From positions 1-64,000 of the forward strand of contig NZ_CP046705.1 of assembly GCF_009873495.1 (NCBI RefSeq): a stretch of DNA of 64,000 bases. Reading direction: 5' to 3'. The translations under genes were made by a program, and so were the position numbers. The notes below the pieces were generated by a model that made no database searches, was not told the origin of the DNA, and saw only the letters and a list, made by a program, of their open reading frames with translations. How positions within the stretch are numbered: the first letter of the stretch is position 1; each line of letters begins with the position of its first letter. This DNA is from Nostoc sp. ATCC 53789. Lineage in GTDB: Bacteria; Cyanobacteriota; Cyanobacteriia; Cyanobacteriales; Nostocaceae. This document shows positions 53,663 to 61,653 of the stretch, one piece after another.

Positions 53663-53705
53663 TACCGTTCGTTCGGTATAGAATCACTGTACCGTTCGTT
53701 CGGTA
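53663..53705. promoter_or_regulatory. Two tandem TetR operators and promoter
   Basis: TACCGTTCGTTCGGTA occurs twice, at 53663-53678 and 53690-53705, with 27 bp between the copies' starts. Each has TACCG/CGGTA arms. The second runs into TATAAT (53704-53709), a -10 for the tetR gene, so binding there would block it. The sites lie between the GST and tetR genes. Confidence 0.85.
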
Positions 53706-53738
53706 TAATGTCAATATCTATTTTTCTCAACTCTTACA

Positions 53739-54308
53739 ATGCCCAAAGAAACATATATTCCATATCTCATACGGCTGTTTCGCCAATTCGGGTATGATGG
53801 CGCAACTCTATCTAAAATTTCTGAAGCTACTGGGCTTGGGAAAGCCAGCCTTTATCATCACTTTCCTGGCGGTAAGGATGAAATGGTTGAGACAGTGCTA
53901 GATTTTCTTCAACAGTGGTTAGCCCAAAACATCTTGACAGCACTTACCTCCCAAGGTGATGCGCTAACACGATTACAGAGGATGTGCCATCGCCTGAGCG
54001 AACTTTATGAAGGAGGACACCAACCCTGTATGTCTGCCATTTTATTAATGGGTTCAGCCCGTGATATCTTTCACACTAGAGTTAATGCTTTATTCTGTAT
54101 CTGGATTAATGCGATTGCTAATGTTTTAATCGAAAGTGGTATGGATGAAGAACTCGCCAAATATCGAGGGGAAGATGCAGTGATTGCTATTCAAGGTTCC
54201 TTAATTTTGTCACAAGGGTTGAATGATCCATCTCCTTTTATGCGTGTTATTCAACAACTACCTAGACAACTTTGTACTCCAAAACCAGGGCTACAAAAAG
54301 ACGATTAA
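53739..54308 (+). CDS. TetR-family repressor
   Basis: The 189-residue repressor has its helix-turn-helix at about residues 18-50: FGYDGATLSKISEATGLGKA then SLYHHFPGGKDEM, a typical TetR recognition helix. The C-terminal part is TetR_C-like, with a GHQPCMSAILLMGSA stretch holding one Cys near 90 that could react with electrophiles (inference). It is divergent from the GST/FMN operon. Two tandem 16-bp palindromes in the intergenic region overlap its own -10. It likely represses both directions until a toxic compound is bound. Confidence 0.9.
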   Translation: MPKETYIPYLIRLFRQFGYDGATLSKISEATGLGKASLYHHFPGGKDEMVETVLDFLQQWLAQNILTALTSQGDALTRLQRMCHRLSELYEGGHQPCMSAILLMGSARDIFHTRVNALFCIWINAIANVLIESGMDEELAKYRGEDAVIAIQGSLILSQGLNDPSPFMRVIQQLPRQLCTPKPGLQKDD

Positions 54309-54379
54309 TAGCGCATAAAACTGTGAGAAAATTGACCTCATAATTCATGCCAAATTTTGAATTGATCAAAGTCAAATTT

Positions 54380-54790
54380 ATGAAAAATAACTATGTTCTC
54401 CTGACTTTAGCCTTATTAATTTGCACTGCTGCGCCTCAAAAAGCTCTAGCAGATGAGGTTTGGAAAACGGAAGAATATAAAGTGGTTTATCAAGAAGATC
54501 GTAATAAAACTGCCGTGTGGCGTTATGGTAGCGATGGAGTAATCTTCATTGATGGTTTAGCAGGAGTGTTTAATGACCGAGGTTCATACAATGGCTACTG
54601 GGTACAAAAGTCTTCATCGGTACGTTGCGATACCTATAGAGAAGGGGCAGATGGGAAACCTACTTATCATTGGGGCAGATTTAAAGTCACTTTCATTGAT
54701 TCAAAATTCCCCTCCCGTTGGAAAGCTGATATTAGCCTTTGCGATCGCGATCCTGTGATGACTTTAAACGGTACACCTGTTACACAATAA
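54380..54790 (+). CDS. Small secreted hypothetical protein
   Basis: The 136-residue protein has a signal peptide (MKNNYVLLTLALLICTAAPQ, cut after ALA). The mature part, about 110 residues, reads DEVWKTEEYKVVYQEDRNKT, then VWRYGSDGVIFIDGLAGVFN, GSYNGYWVQKSSSVRCDTYR, FKVTFIDSKFPSRWKADISL and a CDRDPV end. It has two Cys and an all-beta pattern. ATG at 54380 is chosen for the signal peptide; the one at 54347 adds an unlikely leader. No family is recognised. It is downstream of tetR on the same strand, about 70 bp apart, but likely separate. Confidence 0.6.
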   Translation: MKNNYVLLTLALLICTAAPQKALADEVWKTEEYKVVYQEDRNKTAVWRYGSDGVIFIDGLAGVFNDRGSYNGYWVQKSSSVRCDTYREGADGKPTYHWGRFKVTFIDSKFPSRWKADISLCDRDPVMTLNGTPVTQ

Positions 54791-54871
54791 TCACTCAGCT
54801 AAAACACTTGCAACTGTTTGGTGGCTCTAAACACTTATGGCAAATAACGTTGATAATGTTTCCCAACCTGT

Positions 54872-55115
54872 TTATTGAGCGATCGCTTGCTCCGGTAAAA
54901 TCACCGTTAGTCCATTGGGCTTATTTTGACCTGATGCCATTTTTGCAAGAAACTTGTTAATCGATACGCCTGCGGTTGCTGTCAACTGAGTTTCCTGGAG
55001 AATCGCAGTTTTGATATGTCTTGCGATAGTAGAAGCATAGGGGATGTTTTGCTTATTCTCAGTAACATCCAGGTATGCCTCATCTAGCGCAACCCCTTCC
55101 ACTAAATCATTTTTA
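54872..55115 (-). pseudogene. dinB: DNA polymerase IV, middle piece
   Basis: From [20 protein letters not shown] (catalytic DE pair) through the [20 protein letters not shown] stretch to the [20 protein letters not shown] stretch and the end at AIAQ. It overlaps about 55 residues of the piece at 25975-26703, but with different bases, so it comes from a second dinB copy. Homology breaks at a HIP1 site (GCGATCGC). Confidence 0.85.
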
Positions 55116-55529
55116 ACCCATAATTTCAGTATAAGAGTTAACTTAATACCTCGGCTCTTTCCAGTTTTTAAGCATAATTTCTAATTGACAAAAGTAAGAT
55201 TATCCTAACCTCAATTTTGCTCATTTCAATGATTTTTTCGCACTTGTGAGCGGTTGAGGAGGGACTTCGTTTCCCCTCCACAAATATAAAAGAAACTAAA
55301 TTCACAGGGATAAAAAGCACGGTATCCTCAAAAAGTACCCTGACAGTTAAAACCGAATTTTCAATGGTGCTTTATTGCCCGTTTGTGAGCGTGGTTCTGG
55401 GCTATAGCGAACAGAATATTGGTGAAGGAGCTGAATTAAGCGTACTATCCCGTTTAGAAGAATTACATATTTCTCGCAGTCCAGGTCAGGGTAAACTTTC
55501 ACTCTTGAATAAATAAATGGTTCTTCAGG
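55116..55529 (+). other. Non-coding left end of the IS110 element
   Basis: 414 bp with no gene. The half nearest the transposase (about 55330-55529) is the usual IS110 left non-coding end, which in this family encodes the structured bridge RNA that guides target choice. No boundary could be fixed by sequence alone because IS110 lacks terminal inverted repeats. The half next to the dinB remnant is AT-rich and featureless. Confidence 0.45.
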
Positions 55530-56929
55530 ATGTCAAAGCAGCAAAATCAACGAAAGCGCGCAAAAGGTAAAAAAATCCAATTTAAAAATATCGAAGAATT
55601 GGCACAAATAAATCTAAACGCAGCAGGAATTGATATTGGAGCATCTGAACATTGGGTCAGTATACCAGCAGGACGAGACGAAGAACACGTAAGATGTTTT
55701 AGCTGTTTTACATCGGATTTACATGCCTTAGCAGACTGGTTAAAGGAGTGTGGAATCACAAGCGTAGCAATGGAATCGACAGGAGTTTACTGGATACCAG
55801 TGTTTCAAATACTAGAAACCAAAGGGTTTGAAGTAAAGCTAGTAAATGCCCACTTTATCAAAACAGTGCCGGGACGCAAAAGCGATGTACTTGACTGCCA
55901 ATGGATACAACAATTACATACCTACGGCTTATTATCAGGCTCGTTTCGACCGGATGACCAAGTATGCGTGCTACGCAGCTACATACGTCAACGGGATAAT
56001 CTGATTCGTAGTAGTAGTACTCATATCCAACGGATGCAGAAAGCCCTATCCGAGATGAACCTGCATTTACATCAAGTCTTAAGCGACATCACAGGTGTGA
56101 CAGGACTCAAAATTATCCAAGCAATCATCGCCGGAGAACGAGACCCTTCGATTTTAGCTACATATCGAGACCGACGTGTAAAAAGCACACAAGCAGATAT
56201 TGAAGCTGCTTTAACCGGAGACTATCGTCCAGAACATGTATTTATCCTCTCTCAAGAACTGTATTTGTACCAAACATACCTTGCCCAAATTGAAAAATGC
56301 GACTTAGCAATCCAAAAATGCTTTGAGAACTTTGAAGACAAAAACCAAGATCAACCACCTCTGAAGATTACTCGTAAAAGTCAAAACAAAAGGCGTAATG
56401 CACCCAACTTCGACTTACGCTCTCACCTTTACCGTATTAGCGGTGTTGATTTCACCTCAATTGATGGTTTAGATGTTCTAACAGTGCAAACAATTATTTC
56501 CGAAGTTGGACTCGATCCAAAACGTTTTAAAAGTGCCAAAAATTTTGTCTCCTGGCTAGGGTTATGTCCTGGTAGTCGTATTAGTGGCGGTAAAGCTCTT
56601 AGTTCTCAAAGGGAGCAAAGTTGTTAATCGTGCAGAAAGCTGCATTTCGGGTTGCAGTTCTTTCCTTGATTCGTTCTCAATCTGCAATCGGTGCTTTCTA
56701 TCGTCGCAAAAAAGCTCAACTTGGTGCCCCTAAAGCAATTACTGCCACTGCCCATAAGTTAGCTCGTATTTTTTATCACCTGTGGTCTACTGGTGAGCTT
56801 TATCAAGACCCTGGTGCTGATTCCTACGAACAAAAACACAAGCAGCGCATGATTAATCACCTCAAGAAAGCCGCTCAAAAAATCGGTTGCGATTTAATCG
56901 TTAACCCCACAGCACAAGAAGTTTCTTAG
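55530..56929 (+). pseudogene. IS110-family transposase with two frameshifts
   Basis: DEDD-type recombinase. The N-terminal RuvC-like part shows GIDIGASEHWVSI (Asp), VAMESTGVYWIPVFQ (Glu), KSDVLDCQWIQQLHTYGLL (Asp pair). The C-terminal Tnp20 part has SGVDFTSIDGLDVLTVQTII, SAKNFVSWLGLCPGSRISGG. After SGGKALSSQ one base is inserted (near 56610-56617) and another near 56635-56640, so the frame ends early at 56627 and resumes from 56621 (AFRVAVLSLIRSQSAIGAFY) to 56929. Restored length is about 465 residues. Probably inactive unless frameshifting occurs. Its last codons overlap the WD40 gene stop. Confidence 0.9.
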
Positions 56930-59592
56930 AAGAAATCCGGGTTTACATCGTCACAGAGATGGCGATCGCTCGCACTGACATTTGGGCTATGCTTTAGATA
57001 GTCGCGTCCCCAACTACACCCACGCCGTAGCAAATCCTCTAAATCTAAGTTCCATAGGGTTACAGTACCATTATTTATCGAAGCTAATATTTTGCCATCT
57101 GGACTGTACCTAACAATAGAAGCGTAAAAGGGCAAGGTGGCAAATAATTCACCATTTTCGATGTTCCAAAGTTTGATATCAGAACCGCCAGAAATCAAAA
57201 TCTTACTGTCGTGGTTAAAGCTAATGCTATTAACTCTTCCACTATTTATTGTTTGTAATACTTTACGCGTTTCCAAATTCCAGATGTAAATATTACCGCC
57301 ACTGTTTGCAGCAAGTACTTTACCATTTGGGCTAAAAGTGACTCCGTGCAACTCTTCCGCATCTACAGTAAATGAGGGAAGTTCTTTACCGTTTTGTGTA
57401 CTCCAGAGTTTGATTATGTTGTCTTTATCACTTAAAGCTGCTAAAATTTTGCTATCTGGGCTAAAGCTGAATTCTTCGCCATAATGGACATAAGACCCTT
57501 TAAGTAATAAACGCGTTTTACCATCTAAGTTTAAAAGCTCGAGTTCTCCAGAACTAACTGGTGTTGCTAACGTTTTACCATCTGGGCTAAAACTGATACT
57601 TCTGTAGCTACTGGAAGAATTTATGCCGTTCGATGGAATTTTCCAGATCAACTCGTCTTTTTCGACATTCCAAAGTTGGATAATTCCGTTTGCAGCAGCA
57701 GCAAGTACTTTCCCATCCGAACTAAAGCTAACGCTATCAACGTCATTAGTATGTTCCAGAGATGGAGGACTACTTGGAACTTCAAGTTTCTTGAGTTGTT
57801 TTCCGTCCAAGCTCCAGAATGTAATAAATTTAAAGCCACCTATCGCAACACTTTTATTGTCTGGGCTAAAACTAATCTTAACGTGACGACGATCAAATTT
57901 AATAGTAGGTTGTCCACTTACTAGATTCCAAACTGTAATATTACCGTTGCTAGTTCCTCCAGCTAGTGTTTTGCCATCTAAGCTAAAGCTGAGACTTTTA
58001 ACATCACTAGTATGCTCTTTAATTGTGGAAATTTCTGTATCATCTAAATTCCATATTTTGATATTACCGTCACGATCGCTAAAAGCAATAGTCTTGCCAT
58101 CTGGAGTAAATTCAAGAGTATTGATCATTGCTCCTGAAAAGGATTTAGAATCGTTTTTTTTCTTCTGAACTAGCTTGCCGTCAAGCTTCCATACGGAAAC
58201 AATACCATCACGGCTACCTGAAACTATGAGCTTGCCATCAGGGCTAAATCCGAAGCTACTGAACCTATTTCGATCATTCTTATCCTTAATAGTTGCAATT
58301 TTTTTACCATCTAAACTCCAAAGTTTAATAGTACCTTCCCAACGACCAGATGAAGCAAGTAAGTTACCATCAGGGCTAAATTTGATACTTACAACAGACC
58401 CTTTAGGATTTCCCTCACCATTTTCTTCTTTAGAATGTCCTTGAAGTGACCAAAATTGCTTGCCGTTTTCAACATTCCAGAGGGTAATAATACCTTTATC
58501 GGTACCCGAAGCGAGTATTTTAGCATCGGAATTTAAACTAACACTAGTAACTTCATCGAATTTATGTCCTAAGAAAGTTTTGATTAAATTTCCGTCTATA
58601 TTCCTAAGTTCAATTTTACCATCTCTACTCCCGACAACTATCTTTTTACAATCTCGATTAAAGGCAGCACTTATGACTTCTGTATTTAGTTTTTGTGAAC
58701 TTTTAATTAATTTTCCATCTATTCCCCAGAGATTTATCGTACCTGTACTAAAATCACTAACTGAAGCGAATGTTTTGCCGTCATTACAATAGTTCATTGC
58801 AGTAACAGTAGAACTATGTTTTTTAAACTTATTGAATTCCTTTATACTATAAAGTATTGATTGAAGAGATTGAATCACTGTTATTTTGGTTTTAGTATCC
58901 GCGATAACAGGTAATTGAATTTTTTTCCCTGCTTGCAACGCCACTACCAAAGCTTCTAATTGTTGATTAGACTCAAATTTCCTTTTTGAATCTTCTACTA
59001 AATTTATAATTTGATTTTGTTGATTTTGATTCCACCTATTAAAACCAATAAACAATGCGCCAGTTGAGACTAAAATTCCTACACCTAATAAGCTTATACG
59101 GTTCTGAACTTGGTGTCGAAGGCTCTTACGAACAAACTCTACTTCTATCTTATTTAACCAGTTATCTGTTGGAGAATTAAGTACCTGCTTTAAAAAGGCA
59201 AGACGTGGGTTGCGAGACCATAGCAGACCTTTTTGTTGGTCTTTTTTCACTAATTGCTGCCACCAATTTTGAGGATTTGAATCCCAATAAAAATTTTCTG
59301 GTTGCTGATTTTTCCAATCCATTGCAACAACTGCTAGTTGCCGTTGCAAAACAAGATTTTCCTGTTGATGCTTATCCTGTTTCCAAGCTAGCAGTTTTTG
59401 CCAACCCCACACCAAAGCATCATGAGCAGGCTCTACATAAGGATCACCTTCAGTATCTCGTCGTCCTTCAACCAGTAAACGTGCTGCTGAAAAGCCTCGA
59501 ATTACCTCTTTTACCCGTTGGTTTTCTGGTTCTGGATACTCTAATTCTGATAAGGGACTTCCAAATAAAAAAATATGCCAAAACTGACGCAA
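56926..59592 (-). CDS. WD40-repeat part of a split caspase-STAND protein
   Basis: C-terminal portion of a long signalling protein. Homology resumes at about 59553 with PLSELEYPEPENQRVKEVIR, DTEGDPYVEPAHDALVWGWQ (end of the STAND module), then a membrane-like ISLLGVGILVSTGALFIG segment near 170-190 and about twelve WD40 blades from 260 to the end (VVSIKFSPDGNLLASSGRWE type, ending LWNxxG). The usable start is ATG at 59592, but the natural N-terminus is the gene at 59649-61517; a 114-bp insert separates them. The 3' end (DDVNPDFF) overlaps the IS110 gene by 4 bp, so the tail may be derived from that insertion. Confidence 0.88.
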   Translation of the reverse strand: MRQFWHIFLFGSPLSELEYPEPENQRVKEVIRGFSAARLLVEGRRDTEGDPYVEPAHDALVWGWQKLLAWKQDKHQQENLVLQRQLAVVAMDWKNQQPENFYWDSNPQNWWQQLVKKDQQKGLLWSRNPRLAFLKQVLNSPTDNWLNKIEVEFVRKSLRHQVQNRISLLGVGILVSTGALFIGFNRWNQNQQNQIINLVEDSKRKFESNQQLEALVVALQAGKKIQLPVIADTKTKITVIQSLQSILYSIKEFNKFKKHSSTVTAMNYCNDGKTFASVSDFSTGTINLWGIDGKLIKSSQKLNTEVISAAFNRDCKKIVVGSRDGKIELRNIDGNLIKTFLGHKFDEVTSVSLNSDAKILASGTDKGIITLWNVENGKQFWSLQGHSKEENGEGNPKGSVVSIKFSPDGNLLASSGRWEGTIKLWSLDGKKIATIKDKNDRNRFSSFGFSPDGKLIVSGSRDGIVSVWKLDGKLVQKKKNDSKSFSGAMINTLEFTPDGKTIAFSDRDGNIKIWNLDDTEISTIKEHTSDVKSLSFSLDGKTLAGGTSNGNITVWNLVSGQPTIKFDRRHVKISFSPDNKSVAIGGFKFITFWSLDGKQLKKLEVPSSPPSLEHTNDVDSVSFSSDGKVLAAAANGIIQLWNVEKDELIWKIPSNGINSSSSYRSISFSPDGKTLATPVSSGELELLNLDGKTRLLLKGSYVHYGEEFSFSPDSKILAALSDKDNIIKLWSTQNGKELPSFTVDAEELHGVTFSPNGKVLAANSGGNIYIWNLETRKVLQTINSGRVNSISFNHDSKILISGGSDIKLWNIENGELFATLPFYASIVRYSPDGKILASINNGTVTLWNLDLEDLLRRGCSWGRDYLKHSPNVSASDRHLCDDVNPDFF

Positions 59593-59668
59593 AAACCCTC
59601 TGTATTTCCCCTCTCTCTGTGTTCTCTGTGCCTCTGTGGTTCGATAATTTATTTCTTGGAAATCCCTA
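59555..59668. mobile_element. 114-bp MITE-like insertion with 5-bp target duplication
   Basis: Element splitting the caspase-STAND-WD40 gene. It has imperfect inverted ends (GGACTTCCAA and TTGGAAATCCC) and ATAAG on both sides (59550-59554, 59669-59673) as target duplication. Inside is the GTGTTCTCTGTGCCTCTGTG repeat, common in filamentous cyanobacteria. It adds 119 bp including the duplication, giving a stop and a frameshift. It holds no gene. Confidence 0.75.
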
Positions 59669-61517
59669 ATAAGACACGTCTGCGAGCTAATTCACCTTCT
59701 CCTACAGCTACCATTCGCAGCATGACATTGCGGATAGTTTGCTCGTAGGCTTTATCCTGTTTGATTAACTCCTCATATTCACTATCTGCTCTTTGGGTAA
59801 AGCTGCGTGTCACCCCTCCCAGTTCTTCGTAATCTGCTTGGGTAATAGCTCGATTGTACCTTCTACCTTTTCTAATAGTCCTTAAATATCTCAGGTAAAG
59901 CTCACTCAAGGTAAAAGAAAGTAGAGGTAATGCCCCAGGCATCTGTGCTACTTCATCAATTAATTGCTCTACCAAGTTATGCGGCTCAAAATACATCACC
60001 CGTATTGATGCTGGTTCCTCAATGCAGGAGCGTAATTCTTCCCTTGTCATTGCTGGGACTATAAAGCGTGCCGCTTGCCAATGTAGTTTTAAGGCGGAAT
60101 TTTGTACTTGGGGTTCAAAGTCGATGCGAAGCGTCAATAAAAGCCGTATATTTTGTGAATACTTAGCTACTGCCTGTCCCAACAAATCAAGAAACTTTTC
60201 TCGTTCTTGCTCATCCCGGCAAAGGGTAACTAACTCTTCTGCCTGGTCAATAATTAGTAATACTTTTGAATTTGAATTAAACTGGCTCCAAGTTGCAAGG
60301 CTGCTTAAAAAAGTTTCAACTTTTTGCTCTAAAGTAAGGGCGTTTATTGAAGAAATAGGCAAGTTGTCCGACGTTAAGGTATTAATTAGAGTCTTGAGCG
60401 GTGTCTCTCCCGGACGCATCGGAGACAGGATGTGCCATAAAGGTAAATTAGACTTGGCATCTAACTGCTTGATATAGGGAATTAAACCTGCTTTTACCAA
60501 ACTTGATTTTCCTGTTCCTGATGCTCCCATTACCACAGTTAACGGCTGCTGACTGATGAAATCATATAACTTACGACTCAACGCCTGTCTGCCAAAAAAC
60601 AGATGACTGTGTTTTTCCTCATACGATTGCAACCCCCGATAAGGGTTTTGGGATTCATCTAAAGGTGGCGCTGGTGGTAAATTAAGTGGATGCCCTGGAG
60701 TAAGGAAAATATACTCCCCTTTGTCGTGCTTCTTCATCGGCCAAATTCCAGGGGTTTGTCGTTGGCGATTTTCTTGAGTTGCTGGTTCAACTGCATCGCG
60801 TAAATATAAGTAGAGTTCGGTAGCAGTAATGATGCCGTCTCCAGAGGGTTTGCCATTACTAGCAGTCGGATAGACATCAGCAGAACCTGTTAACGCTTCC
60901 AGCAATGCCGCCGCAAAGGGCGAATGGCCGTCAATGTGACCACGTTCTGTATTCAAGTTAAAGGCATCTAGAGCTTTTTGGTCATAAGCAGCAGAGGTAA
61001 TTATTTGCCAAGCTGGGTCAGTAATAAAGCGGTCATAACGTTCTTTATGAATCACTTCCGGTGCCACTAATAAATCTCTCGTAGTCGACCAGCGAAATGC
61101 ACCAGCAAAGCAGCAATCGAGAATTCCCAGGAAATGACGACAGGGTAAATCGCTCAAGTACTCCTGCAAATAAGTCATTGGTAGATAAGTTTTGGTATCT
61201 CCCAGTTTGGCATCTTGGGGAATTAAATAACCTTCGGGCCCATCATTACCATTAAGGGCAATTCCATGTCCCGCAAAGTAAAATAATAAGCGGTCATCTG
61301 CGGTAACGTGTTGTGGAAGAGTTTTTTCTAGAAAATTTTTCAGGCTCTTAAGGGTAGCCACTTCATCTAAGCATACCCATACTTGATAACTATGCTTTTT
61401 TCGCAATACTTCAACTAACTTTTTGGCATCATTGGTAGCATTTTGTAGAGAAGAAAGACCATTTGTGTAATTATTGATGCCGATGATAAATGCCAGATTC
61501 CTAGAAAACTCATACAT
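59649..61517 (-). CDS. Caspase-STAND NTPase, N-terminal part of a split protein
   Basis: The N-terminal peptidase C14 domain (about residues 5-265) has FYFAGHGIALNG (catalytic His) and GILDCCFAGAF (catalytic Cys). A linker with QNPYRGLQSYEEKHSHLFFG leads to the nSTAND1 module: Walker A VVMGASGTGKSSLVKAG near residue 325, Walker B VLLIIDQAEELVTL, and winged-helix-like segments up to MLRMVAVGEGELARRRVL. The frame ends 7 codons after the junction with the 114-bp insertion. ATG at 61517 (MYEFSRNLAF) has AAGGA upstream; a start at 61583 is possible. In intact relatives, WD40 ligand binding would trigger NTPase and then caspase. In this strain the parts are separate, so activity is doubtful. Confidence 0.88.
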   Translation of the reverse strand: MYEFSRNLAFIIGINNYTNGLSSLQNATNDAKKLVEVLRKKHSYQVWVCLDEVATLKSLKNFLEKTLPQHVTADDRLLFYFAGHGIALNGNDGPEGYLIPQDAKLGDTKTYLPMTYLQEYLSDLPCRHFLGILDCCFAGAFRWSTTRDLLVAPEVIHKERYDRFITDPAWQIITSAAYDQKALDAFNLNTERGHIDGHSPFAAALLEALTGSADVYPTASNGKPSGDGIITATELYLYLRDAVEPATQENRQRQTPGIWPMKKHDKGEYIFLTPGHPLNLPPAPPLDESQNPYRGLQSYEEKHSHLFFGRQALSRKLYDFISQQPLTVVMGASGTGKSSLVKAGLIPYIKQLDAKSNLPLWHILSPMRPGETPLKTLINTLTSDNLPISSINALTLEQKVETFLSSLATWSQFNSNSKVLLIIDQAEELVTLCRDEQEREKFLDLLGQAVAKYSQNIRLLLTLRIDFEPQVQNSALKLHWQAARFIVPAMTREELRSCIEEPASIRVMYFEPHNLVEQLIDEVAQMPGALPLLSFTLSELYLRYLRTIRKGRRYNRAITQADYEELGGVTRSFTQRADSEYEELIKQDKAYEQTIRNVMLRMVAVGEGELARRRVLLGISKK

Positions 61518-61653
61518 AAAAATAGTTCCTTCATCGGTTAGTTCTTTTACTTGTTTAAAAATGATGTATTCATCAAACCTCACTGCATACTTACTTTTTT
61601 GGAATTCAAAATGAAGACTAATAAAAAATACTGATTAAGGTTTGAAAATTAGG

